64,000 nt of DNA from Coccinella septempunctata (taxonomy: Eukaryota; Arthropoda; Insecta; Coleoptera; Coccinellidae). Position 1 is the first letter of the stretch. Each line of letters starts with the position of its first letter. The stretch spans positions 13,456,501 to 13,520,500 of the forward strand of contig NC_058191.1 of NCBI RefSeq assembly GCF_907165205.1, given 5' to 3'. Shown one piece after another: positions 43,211 to 52,756 of the stretch. The notes below the pieces were generated by a model, which was given only the letters and a program-made list of their open reading frames with translations, was not told where the DNA came from and ran no database searches. The position numbers and the translations under genes were made by a program.

Positions 43211-44908
43211 TTCCGGCCGCCATAATTAATGTAGTTGATTATAATCGAGTAGGTCTTCGTAAATTATCCATTGTGAGGAAGTTGAGGCAATCCATCACTC
43301 CAGTGTCTGAGCTACTCAATCCACCCATAACTGGAGCGAGAAGACTGCTTTCAATCCTCAGAGTGTGGAGGAATGGATGAGATGGCTGCACTTGAGATGT
43401 GGGTAGTTGTGCCATGAGTTGTTGAGAGCGGTGCCACAGTGCCTTGTACATGTAGAGTTGTTTGGTGAGTTTCATCTATAACCAAAGAAGTAAATTGAGA
43501 GTGTTGAGGAAGAATAATTGGATGCTTGCTATCTGGGTCGAGCTGAGAATGGGAAATTCGTCCGCCTACACGAATTACACCATTGTTGTCGAGTTGTCGA
43601 GTGAGTCTACTGAATACATGTGAAGAGAGAAGTGGAGTCTGTGATAGAAGAGCTTTGAGTTCATGTGGAAAGTAGACTTTTTGAGTTGCCTTCGAGATGC
43701 TTCCAAGTCAGTTGAAGTCAGGTGTGTGAGGTGTGCTGGATCCAGCTTGCGTTGGAGTCGTGCGAGAATCTTTGAACAAAGAGAGGTAATTCTTAACAAT
43801 TTATCCAAACTGGAATACCTGTAGATGAGATCCCATGAGTAGTCTGACGTAGTGGAGGTGAGTATGGAGATGGCTGGTCTTGCTTCTGATTCATGGTCGG
43901 TTGTCGGTGCCGGCTGACGATTTGGCCATGAATCTTCTGACTTGGAAAGCCATGATGGTCCCGTCCACCATAGCGAGTGGTTGCGAAGTTGAGATGAAGT
44001 TAACCCTCGTGATGCACAGTCGGCAGGATTGTCTTTGCCGGAAATATACCTCCAATGGGCCCTTGGAGTTAGATCTTGGATTGTTGCAACTCTGTTCCGT
44101 ACAAAGTCCTTCCAACGTGAAGGGTGAGTGTTGATCCAAGCTAGAGTGATTGAGGAGTCCGTCCATAGAGTGGTTGAGTGAATGTTGAGAGCTAAAACAT
44201 TATGCGCATAATTAACGAGTCGAAAGAGAAGAAGAGCAGCTGATAATTCGAGTCTCGGGATTGTGAGTGGTTTTAAAGGCGATACTTTGGTTTTGGAGCA
44301 AAGCATTGTAACTTTGCATTCCTTGGACGGAGTTCGAACGAGAAGGTAGAGAACGGCTGAAATGGCGAGTTGAGATGCATCAGAGAAGCCGTGGAGTTGA
44401 ATGAAAGAACCCTCTTGAGTGTTAATCCATCTTGGAATTGTGATGCTGGCCAGCCTGGAGAGATCTTCACTGATGTCGTACCATTTCTGTTGGAGTAGTT
44501 GAGGTAGAGGTTCGTCCCATGATAACTTTCGGAGCCATAATTCCTGCAACAATATTTTAGCCCTAATCGTAACAGGGGAGACTAAACCGAGTGGATCAAA
44601 TATTTTAGCAATATGAGATAGAACTGATCGCTTGGTGATCAAAGACCCAGATAGATTGGAGCTGACTTTAAAAGTGAAATAGTCTTCTTGAGGGTACCAG
44701 ATTAGACCTAACACTTTAGTTGAGTGAGAACCTTCATTGAATGAGATTGGAGTGGGTGTTGATTCTTCCTCTTGAACGACGTGTGAGAGACTTGAGACGT
44801 TTGACTGCCATTTTGCTAGCGGAAGGCCGGCCGCCATGCAAAGGTTCTGGAGTTGTTTGGCAATTTCGAGAAGTTGATGGAGGAATGGCTAGTGGAAAGT
44901 TGTGACCC
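43211..44908 (-). pseudogene. BEL-1 pol remnant (RT end, RNase H, integrase stub)
   Basis: Open frame 43575-44837: MAAGLPLAKWQSN, KVLGLIWYPQEDYF, LFDPLGL-like FDPLGLVSPVTI, LHGFSDASQLAISAVLYL (RNase H aspartate), LWTDSSITLAWI, RNRVATIQ. Compared with BEL-2 it lacks the YVDD segment (about 60 bp missing near 44890) and the RT fingers. After LDNSTTMV a short, frame-broken stretch recalls the integrase zinc region (HPIILPQHSQF, TLHVQGTVA), then the LTR. The DDE core is absent. Confidence 0.85.
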
Positions 44909-45538
44909 TCATCTTGAGAAGTTGGAGAAGAACTCTGATTGCCAAAAATTGAGCTGATCTAGTTCCGTATGTGACTGTTGTGAGATGGTGTGAAACATTG
45001 GAGATTGAATTGGAAGGCGTTCCTGTTCTTGACACACAGGTCCTAGGATTAGCCAGCCGAAGATTGAGAGTTGCGCGATTGGAGATGATGGAGGGCCTTT
45101 TTTCATCTGAGGAAGAACAACTGAGCCATATACATCAGCACCCAAAATGATGTCGATGGCTCTTGAGATGTGGTATTCTGGATCAGCTAACTTGAGATGC
45201 TGGAGATGTAGAGATTGCTGAAAACATGTATAGAAGGAAGGCAAATTAGAGAAAGATGATGAGAGAAGGTGAGCATCAATATTTATGGTTTGATGGTCAT
45301 ACGTCGACTTGAGAGTGAGGGCGAGAGATCCTTGTGTCTTAGAAGTCTTTCCATGAATTCCCACAATTACAACATGCGACTTCCTTCTAGAGATGTTGAG
45401 TTTTCTGGCTAGATCTTGAGAGATGAAGGTCAGCTCGGATCCACTGTCGATGAGTAGTCGAACCGTGTGTGATCCTGTTGAGGTGATGAGATGGGCGATG
45501 GCAGTGGCGAGGAGAGTGTTGAGTCGTGGTTGAGGTAG
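44909..45538 (-). CDS. BEL-1 aspartic protease region
   Basis: Frame from about 45538 to 44909 with RLLIDSGSELTFIS (active-site Asp), VIVGIHG, LKLADPEYHIS, IDIILGADVYGSVVLPQ and LSIFGWLILGP, matching BEL-2 and the retropepsin of BEL/Pao. In phase with gag but separated by the gag TGA and another TGA. It ends in codons created by the internal deletion (LNFWQSEFFSNFSR), where spacer and RT were joined. Confidence 0.85.
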   Translation of the reverse strand, partial: LPQPRLNTLLATAIAHLITSTGSHTVRLLIDSGSELTFISQDLARKLNISRRKSHVVIVGIHGKTSKTQGSLALTLKSTYDHQTINIDAHLLSSSFSNLPSFYTCFQQSLHLQHLKLADPEYHISRAIDIILGADVYGSVVLPQMKKGPPSSPIAQLSIFGWLILGPVCQEQERLPIQSPMFHTISQQSHTELDQLNFWQSEFFSNFSR

Positions 45539-45604
45539 CTGAAGAAAAATAATTCAACGTTTCTTCGAACTATTTTGAAGGCTTTAGAGCTGAGTTGCTA
45601 GAAC

Positions 45605-47122
45605 TCACCTCCCTTTGAGCAGATTTTTGAGATGTGAGAGCGTATTGTGGAAGCACTCGAGGGGGTACCGGTGGAACTCTGATGTAGTATTACCTTTGCA
45701 GTGTGGTTTACTGCTGAGAGGAGCATCATGTAAAAGAGTGTGATGACGACTTCCACAGATTTTGCAGATCTTTGTCGTTCTGCAAGAGTGGCGATGATGT
45801 CTACCGAGGCAGTTGGAGCAGAGGATGCGATGTAATACTACATCAGCTTTTTCTTGAGGTGAGCGTTTGGAGAAGCGAGGGCAATCTGCAATAAAGTGGT
45901 CGTGTCCACAATCATCGCAGGTGTAGTTGGGCATAGAAGAGACTTTTGAGATTGGAGTGTTCGAGGAGGCCGGTTTGCTTGAGGTGAGTGATGGAGAAGG
46001 TTTAGTTTGAGCTGTAGCCTTTTGAGAAATTGTATGCACTGTTGTGCGAGAGCGAGATGATTCTTGAGGTGACTGTCTCTGGTTGGACTCAGTCCATTCT
46101 AGAGCTCTGGAGCGAGATTGGAGGAACTCCATCAACTGAGCGAAGGAGGGAAATTCGTTATTAGAGGAGATGAGAGTTTCCCAATGTGTTCGAGAGGCGT
46201 GATCCATACGGTTGATGATATGAAACACCAAAAGATTATTGTTCTGCTCTAGATCTTCACCTAGAGCTTTCAAACTTTGGAGAGGATTGACGATGCTGTC
46301 AATAAATTGACGAAGAGATGAGGCGGTAGAATTTTTCTGATTCGCCAATGAGAAGGAGAGAAGTTTTGAGTATTGAGAAGAGAGGAGCAGCCTTTTATTT
46401 TCATATTTATCCATAAGCTTCTTCCAAGCTATGGGGAACGAGACTTCCGTTAAGGGAAGACTAGAGATGGTGTCGAGAGGTTCTTGAGAGAGACATGTTC
46501 GAAGGTAATGTAACCTTTCAATGTCAGAAATTGAGGTGCTATTGATCACGAGTGATTGAAAAAGGTCTCGGAATGCAGGCCATTTTGAGAAGTCGCCTGA
46601 GAAGGTGGGAATTGAGATGTCAGGCAATCGAGGACGAGTTTGAGAAGACTGAGGGGCTTGAGCAGAAGTGGATGGCTGTGAATCCACAGGATTGAGTGAC
46701 ATATTGAGTTGGATTAATTTCGATATGGCTGATTGGAATAGAGAGTATTCCTCGAAGAAGACTGAGGATGCGAAGTATTCGTGGTCGAGACAAGACTCAG
46801 GCCACGCTGACTCAAAATACGAGTGAGTCTTTGAGAAGTTCTTATGAAGGTCTTGCAGCTGTTCTTGAGTGTGGGACAAGTCTTGCACAGTCCATGTTGA
46901 GACGTTGGAAAGCTTGGAGAAGATGTCCTTCATGAGTTGTAGTCTACTCATTTGAGTAGCGACTTTCAATTTGAGGTTGGTGGGAAGACCAGCCGAGCGA
47001 GTTTGAGGTCCCACATCAGGCTGCGAAGATGTGGAAGATCTGGATGATCGAGTAGGAGGGACCTGGAGTTGAGCGTCATCCTCTTTTGGAGATGGAGAAG
47101 ATCTTCCCGACTTTTGAGACAT
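45605..47122 (-). CDS. BEL-1 gag
   Basis: 505 aa, intact. Ser/Gln-rich N-terminus, conserved gag core (ISIPTFSGDFSKWPAFRDLF, YLRTCLSQEPLDTI), then three knuckle-like clusters near 400-470 (CDDCGHDHFIADC, CSNCLGRHHRHSC, CKICGSRHHTLLH). Layout and wording match BEL/Pao gag. Unusually rich in SQ, SS, LK and LS, a direct result of the CTCA word bias of the element. Confidence 0.92.
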   Translation of the reverse strand: MSQKSGRSSPSPKEDDAQLQVPPTRSSRSSTSSQPDVGPQTRSAGLPTNLKLKVATQMSRLQLMKDIFSKLSNVSTWTVQDLSHTQEQLQDLHKNFSKTHSYFESAWPESCLDHEYFASSVFFEEYSLFQSAISKLIQLNMSLNPVDSQPSTSAQAPQSSQTRPRLPDISIPTFSGDFSKWPAFRDLFQSLVINSTSISDIERLHYLRTCLSQEPLDTISSLPLTEVSFPIAWKKLMDKYENKRLLLSSQYSKLLSFSLANQKNSTASSLRQFIDSIVNPLQSLKALGEDLEQNNNLLVFHIINRMDHASRTHWETLISSNNEFPSFAQLMEFLQSRSRALEWTESNQRQSPQESSRSRTTVHTISQKATAQTKPSPSLTSSKPASSNTPISKVSSMPNYTCDDCGHDHFIADCPRFSKRSPQEKADVVLHRILCSNCLGRHHRHSCRTTKICKICGSRHHTLLHDAPLSSKPHCKGNTTSEFHRYPLECFHNTLSHLKNLLKGR

Positions 47123-47173
47123 GACCTTTTTGAGATGAATGTGATATGAATGAATGATTATTCCAACTCAACC

Positions 47174-47193
47174 ATCCGGCTCGAAGGACCAAA
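47174..47193 (-). other. BEL-1 primer binding site
   Basis: Minus strand after the 5' LTR reads TTTGGTCCTTCGAGCCGG, identical to the site after the BEL-2 5' LTR (61250-61267). Position and identity in two otherwise different elements mark it as the tRNA-primed start of minus-strand DNA. I do not name the tRNA. Confidence 0.8.
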
Positions 47194-49060
47194 TGTTCAA
47201 AAATCTGGGTGTTGAGATTTTTGGCAATTACTTAAAAGTGGACTGTTACCAAATGATTGAGTTGGAGATGGTAAAATAAAATCTTTATTGTATATCAAAC
47301 ACGTCACATAATAAATAGACACTCGCATGAAGTAAAATTATATACAACATCTAAACAGAGTGAACCTATTTACAATTATTGAGAAGTTATCGAGAGAATT
47401 TAAGTGTAATGTTTCAACGAGAAAATCAACGTTGTATTTGCTTGAGTGAAAGAGCAGGTTGAGTGAATTTCATGTATCAAGTAACAAGATCAATTATTAT
47501 GTGGTTGATAAGAATTGAGAGAATGGAGATAGATTTACATCAAAACTTGTTTATGTATTTTGAGTTGCATAATAACTGAGCTTGATAGTTATGAATTGAT
47601 GTGAGTGTTATCATGCAAGCACAACGTTTACAGTGATAGAGTTTACGATTTCATAAACTGTCTCGCTATCAGAAAAACAGAAGGTTGCAGTGACAACTTG
47701 AGAAGTTAGAGATATGTAATGTAGTGAGACAGGTGTAATGAGACAGAATGAGAGAGAGATGATTACCAACGCTTACAGGAATAGCAAATCTATTAGAAAA
47801 GCAGAAGGTGTTTTATGAGAGTACATAAATTGAGGTGAGTTGTGTTACAAATGTAATGTAGAGAGATGATTACCAACGCTTACAGGAATAGCAAATCTAT
47901 TAGAAAAGCAGAAGGTGTTGTATGAGAGTACATAAATTGAGGTGAGTTGTGTTACAAATGCAATGTAGAGAAATGAAATATTGTAAACTTAGAAAGAATT
48001 AATGAATAGTATTCATAATTGAGATGAAACAAGACGAGCAGTTCACAACGTTAGAGAAAATAAATAAGGTATCATAAGTTTCAGGTAATAGAGACATGCA
48101 AAAGTGTATAATAAATTATACTTATTGAGTTGAAATCAGATTGGACCTCCTCGAGCATTATCACAAACCAGTCTGTCCAATAGAGTTGATAGAGTGTGTT
48201 CCATTATTCAGAGTTCTGAGTGTAGTGAGATGGATCTCGATCTGGTCTATGAGAAGCCTTCGAAGTGTCCAACTTGAGCGTAGAGGTACCTGAAAATTAA
48301 GAGGCCTGAGAAGTCTGATCGTAAGAGGTGTTAAGTTAATCCGAGGTGACATGTATACAAAATGAGAGTGAATACAAGTATCTAAGCTTCTAATAGAGTA
48401 GTGTGAAATGTGAACTTGGTGCTAAAATTAGAGAAATTAAAATGTGAGTGATTGTCGAGGTGATGTGATTCACAGTGAATGAAATATCGATGCATTTTGA
48501 GGAGGTTGAAGCAGTTAGGTACATTGAGCACGTGGTTGATTGAGAGATTTGGAGAAAATTGAGAAAATATACATGCAAACATGATAGAGAGATGTAGAGC
48601 AGAATATTGCAAATGTAATTGTGAGAAAATGCATAGCGATGGAGTGAATGTTGAGAGGAAAATTATGTAGAATGATATTCTAACGTGACACATGCAAAAA
48701 ATGATTACATTTTTTGTTGAGTGAAAAAAGTACTGTACCTTTTTGAGATGTTAATCCTATAATAATTCTGAATTAATATTATTATAATTTGAGTGGAATA
48801 AATGTAGAATAAGAGTGCACTAAAACCTCGATAATAATTCACACCAAGTTCCAATTCACTTGAGCGAACGAAGAATCTAAAGAGAATGAAATAAATTGAG
48901 CAGATTCAACAGGTTCCACCGGTTTTTTTTTAACAGCTGATTGACAGCGATTTTAAGGTTACGTTCACAGAAGCATGTAACGATAAACGCAGTCACTGAG
49001 ATGATAGAGATGTGCATCCAGCTGATAGAGTTGGGTTAAAAATTACTCCAATTTTTAACA
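47194..49060 (-). repeat. BEL-1 5' LTR
   Basis: 1867 bp, virtually identical to the 3' copy, same 107-bp tandem duplication. Borders fixed by TGTT/AACA, the TSD and the resumption of Mag-1 codons (KLFEKKFKR) right after it. Confidence 0.93.
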
Positions 49061-50092
49061 CGTTCTCTTAAATTTTTTTTCAAATAATTTTTCTGACATA
49101 CAAGAGAAACTGGCTCCTGAATCGATTTGACAAGAAATAATTATAGATTCTATCATTATATCAATTTGAAAAGGAATGTTTTCATTATTTTCATTCAAAA
49201 CATATAATGGAACATCATCTGTGTGATCAGGAATTTCATCAGTATCATTATTTATATAATTATGTTGATTTTTGTTTTTTCTATTGAAACAAACATTTGA
49301 ATAATGACCTTTCTTTTTACAAAAATTACAATAATTATTTTTGAAAAAGCACTTATCTTTTGTGTGTCCTTTTTTCCCACAACAGGAGCATCTATGTTGC
49401 TTTGGTTTTCCGGATGATTTCTCTGCGGCGGCGTGTCTCTGGTCACCTGACCTATGACGTGGCCTGTCATTGCTGCGGTTGCGTATGAGGTTGATTGGTT
49501 CGGTCTTGACTGATTGCGAAATTTGATAACTTTGGGATGGCGCCATTTTGTTTTCTGCTACGGTGATCGCTTGCTCAAATGTGATATTTTTGTCTTCTTT
49601 CAGGAGTCTGTCTAGAATGATCCCTTTTCCAAAACCACAGACAAAACGATCTCGCAAACAAATGTCCAATTCAGCCCCAAACTCGCAAGAGACTGCCAAA
49701 CTCCTTAAGCGTGCAGCCCACTGTCGAATTGTTTCTTCCGGCTCTTTTCTTGAAGCGAAGAATTTGAAACGTTCAGCCAACACTGATTTCTTCGGTTGAA
49801 AATGTCTATCAAATAATTGTATCAGAGCATCAAAACTTTTTGCTTCAGGCAATTCTGGACTACATATGCTGAAGATGATTTTATAAGATTCTTCGTCCAG
49901 CATGTTGAGAAAGATTGCTTTTTTCTTATCAGAGTCTGTTATATCATTAGCACTGAAATAATTTTTCAACCTTGCCTTGTAAATATTCCAATCGGTGATA
50001 TTCAACTGAAATTCTCGTAGTTGACCGATGAAAGATGTGGTCGCCGACGTCGCCGCTGCTCGATCGCCCGGCATGATGGACACGTGTGTCAC
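49061..50092 (-). pseudogene. Mag-1 gag and protease start, cut by BEL-1
   Basis: From ATG 50092: gag core (LNITDWNIYKARLKNYFSAN, RFKFFASRKEPEETIRQWAARL), two knuckles (CSCCGKKGHTKDKC, CNFCKKKGHYSNVC), then in the same frame the protease IDSGASFSCMS. Gag and pol share one frame here. The frame ends at the BEL-1 border; the tail residues beyond FKR are LTR-derived. Intact up to that point. Confidence 0.9.
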
Positions 50093-50139
50093 TGATAAAT
50101 TTCACTTCACAAGAAATAAAATTCGTTGAATACTTTTAA

Positions 50140-50359
50140 GGCCCGGTACTTTCACCTTCGAATAAATTTCATTCAACGAATAATGACGTAGCAACATTCG
50201 ATCTATGACAAATAAACTCTTCTAATTAAGTTTCAATGACAGATTTATTCGATGAATAATACTATCTGAAAGTGAAAAGACTGCATTTTTACTAATCTTA
50301 CGAATAAGACTTAATAAATGCGAATAAATTTATTTATTCGCACGTGAAAGTACCGGGCC
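50140..50359. mobile_element. 220-bp PIF/Harbinger-like MITE in the Mag-1 leader
   Basis: Perfect 16-bp TIRs GGCCCGGTACTTTCAC (50140-50155) and GTGAAAGTACCGGGCC (50344-50359), similarity continuing into CGAATAAAT. Flanked by TAA on both sides (50137-50139, 50360-50362). A 3-bp TAA duplication with GGCC-type ends fits PIF/Harbinger. No coding capacity. Sits between the 5' LTR and gag. Confidence 0.85.
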
Positions 50360-50419
50360 TAAATAAGATTATTTAAGTCCGAAAATATAACTTTTAATGT
50401 CCGTTATCCTCGTCGCCAC

Positions 50420-50620
50420 TGAAGTGTCTTTTAGCACTTTTTAATTTACTTGTCGGATTAGTAAGGAAAGAAAAGTAACTTAAGCAGATACATATATTTT
50501 CATTCGCATATGTACATCGACTAGTGCAGATTTTAAAACTGGATTATGATTTTCCCTACAGTACATTCTATTTAGGGAGGGGAGATGCGCAAAGTTATTT
50601 TCTATATTGAATATATTACA
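50420..50620 (-). repeat. Mag-1 5' LTR
   Basis: 201 bp, same ends as the left copy. On the minus strand it is followed by GTGGCGACGAGGATAACGG, the probable primer binding site (TGGCGACG...). Right flank TATAC is the target duplication. Confidence 0.92.
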
Positions 50621-51342
50621 TATACATTCACGATATTCCGAAGAATCCAAGAACCATGTTAACGTTATATGCTGACGACACAGGCATAGCAACTCGACAC
50701 CGCAACCCAGAAGTAATAGAACGAGTTCTACAAGAAACGATTGACGAAACAATTGACTGGTGCATAAAGTGGAAAATCAAGCTCAATGGACAAAAGAGCC
50801 AAGCAATATTACTGCAGAAGAGAAGACTGCGACCCACAACGAATCTAGAAGTTGACGGCGAATAAATCGACTGGAAAAATGAAGCCAAATATTTAGGAAT
50901 AACGCTTGAAAAAGGACTTACTTGGAAAAGTCATATCGAACAAGCAATCGACAAAACGAAAGCAGCGATGAATAGACTCTACCCTCTAATAGGAAGAAGA
51001 AGCCACATGTCGAATGAGACAAAATTGAAGATAATCAAAGCCGTTGCTAGGCCTCAACTGACTTATGAATCAGTTGCCTGGGGTTTCGCGGCAAAGAGCC
51101 ATATCAAAAGAATTCAGGCCACTGAAAACGAGCTGCTACGATGTGCAATAGATGTACCTTGGTTTGTCAGGAATAGACAGATTTATAGGGATCTTAAAGA
51201 GAAACCATAACGGAATTCATGAACAGGAAATCACAGAAATTATTCGAAACAGCGAAAAACCATCCGAATCAAGAACTTAAGAGACAAAAGGAGAATGCGA
51301 ATTTACCGAAGGAGACCAAGAGATCAATTAAGAAGAGATTAA
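50621..51342 (+). pseudogene. JB0 ORF2 segment 3 (RT catalytic box to C-terminus)
   Basis: Continues from 36497 across the Mag-1 insertion: IHDIPKNPRTMLTLYADDTGIA (YADD), LNGQKSQAILLQKRR, TAA at about 50863, then YLGITLEKGLTWKSH, LIGRRSHMSNETKL, ARPQLTYESVAWG, VPWFVRNRQIYRDLK, a frameshift near 51197, and the C-terminus RRPRDQLRRD with TAA at 51340-51342. A C-terminal deletion (the LVDYDPEE region) is shared with the fragment at 52757. Confidence 0.92.
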
Positions 51343-51597
51343 AATAAGAATATAAACTTATTGAACAATCCAATAAAGTGTTACCCTATAGAGGATAAAC
51401 ACATAAATCCCAGCATGATAGTCTGCGAGAAGAAAACCGACTAAGAGATTAACGGTTTATAGGCAAATGCCCGGAACCAATATTCAAGAAGCAGTTAAGG
51501 GTTTTTAGTGGGTGTCGAGCTCAGGAGAGTGAGAATCCCCACACTTGTTCCCCCTCAGGTGGTTCGTCTGACTTGCAGATTTTCCCCCTGCTAAGAT
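51343..51597 (+). other. JB0 3' UTR
   Basis: Conserved JB tail: GGTTTATAGGCAAATGCCCGG hairpin block near 51449, GGGTTTTTAGTGGGT, GAGAGTGAGAATCCCCACAC, CCCCCTGCTA. No poly-A remains; the hairpin-repeat array follows directly. Confidence 0.85.
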
Positions 51598-51599
51598 AA

Positions 51600-52320
51600 C
51601 TTATACATATATATTACATGGTCCGTATAACGTCCATCACGTATACCTAATGGATATCCGGTAGAGACATCTTTTGAATGTCCTCACTGGATATTCACTA
51701 GGTATACGTGATGGACGTAATATGGACCAAATAACATGTATATATTACATGGTCCGTATAACGTCCATGACGGACACCTATTGGATAGGGACATCTTTTG
51801 AATGTCCATACTGGATATTCACTAGGAGTCCGTAAGGGACGTCCATCATGGACACCTAGTGGATATCCGGTAGGGACATCTTTTAAATGTCCATACTGGA
51901 TATTCACTAGGAGTCCGCAAGGGACGTAATATGGACCAAATAACATGTATATGTTACATGGTCCGTATAACGTACATCACGGACACCTAGTGGACATCCG
52001 ATAGGGACATCTTTTGAATGTTCATACTGGATTCTCACTAGGAGTCCGTAAGGGACGTAATATGGACCAAATAACATGTATATGTTACATGGTCCGTATA
52101 ACGTCCATCACGGACACCTAGTGGATCTCCGGTAGGGACATCTTTTGGATGTCCATACCGGATATTCACAAGGAGTCCGTAATGGACGTAATATGGTCCA
52201 AATTATATATACACATTACATGGTCCGTATAACGTCCATCACGGATACCTAGTGGATATCCGGTAGGGACATCTTTTGAATGTCCATACCGGATATTCAC
52301 TAGGAGTCCGTAAATAATAT
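51600..52320. repeat. Array of ~131-bp self-complementary repeat units
   Basis: About six units, recognisable by ATGGTCCGTATAACGT at roughly 51619, 51748, 51959, 52089 and 52220, with one shortened unit near 51838. Each unit is itself an imperfect inverted repeat centred on GACATCTTTTGAATGTC: the left half (GGTCCGTATAACGTCC...GGATATCC) is the reverse complement, with mismatches, of the right half (GGATATTCACTAGG...GTAATATGGACC). So it is a tandem array of hairpins. No coding. Diverged units recur at 55401-55724. Confidence 0.85.
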
Positions 52321-52585
52321 CAATGAACAGCAAAATTCAATATTATTTTGCACTAAACTCCATTTTTCCGCTTTATAGTATATGAATATCTTATGAATAT
52401 TATATTATGTATAACGTTATGATCAACGAAGACTAAATACTTGAGTAATTACTATATGAAATAATCTATGTTTGAGTTTCAAGACTTTAGTTTTTATCAT
52501 ATGGTATTTCTGTATTAATCGACTACTATTCCATAAATCAGTTAACAATATAATGAATATGTTCCTACAAGTAGGTATATCGTAT

Positions 52586-52668
52586 GGTCTCGGTAGCTAG
52601 GACGGTTGCAGCGAAGACCCAGTATTGCGATGTCCCCACGTACTCGCGAGTTCGAATCCGGGCCAAGT
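52586..52668 (+). pseudogene. tRNA-like sequence (SINE head or tRNA pseudogene)
   Basis: A B-box match GAGTTCGAATCC at 52648-52659, an A-box-like GGTAGCTAGGACGG at 52591-52604 and acceptor-like ends (TGGTCTCGG ... CCGGGCCA) that pair only with a bulge. The spacing suits a tRNA with a longer variable region. I cannot fold a clean cloverleaf, so a tRNA-derived SINE head or decayed tRNA is more likely than a working gene. Confidence 0.5.
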
Positions 52669-52756
52669 GTAAAAACTTTCTAGTAAGTATGAATGGTTGG
52701 TGCAAGAGGGGGCAGGGGAAGGGAACGCGAGCTGCTCCGGTGCTTCACGCCTAGAT

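Larger units (their letters stand above)
41344..49060 (-). mobile_element. BEL-1: recent BEL/Pao LTR retrotransposon lacking RT core and most of integrase
   Basis: LTRs 41344-43210 and 47194-49060, both 1867 bp, TGTT..AACA. TSD CGTTC (41339-41343 and 49061-49065). Minus orientation: PBS, gag, protease, RT/RNase H remnant. I noticed only two LTR differences (near 42448/48298 and 42550/48400). Yet the YVDD box and about 650 bp of RT are missing, and under 300 bp lie between the RNase H frame and the 3' LTR, too few for an integrase. A non-autonomous element that moved very recently. Confidence 0.93.
36498..50620 (-). mobile_element. Mag-1: Ty3/gypsy element (Mag-like), with three nested insertions
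   Basis: LTRs of 201 bp (36498-36698 and 50420-50620), TG..CA, flanked by a 5-bp TSD TATAC (36493-36497 and 50621-50625). Minus orientation: gag-PR 49066-50092, pol 40426-41343 and 36832-38855. A purine tract (ttcttccccctt complement) lies beside the left LTR. About four LTR differences in 201 bp by eye, so older than BEL-1 within it. Insertions: a TIR element 38856-40425, BEL-1 41344-49060 and a MITE 50140-50359. Confidence 0.93.

Noticed and set aside
51600..52320. CRISPR-like array
   Set aside because: Regular repeats, but ~131-bp self-complementary units without unique spacers, in a eukaryotic context.
52586..52668. Functional tRNA gene
   Set aside because: B box is good, but arms do not pair cleanly and no clear anticodon stem could be drawn.
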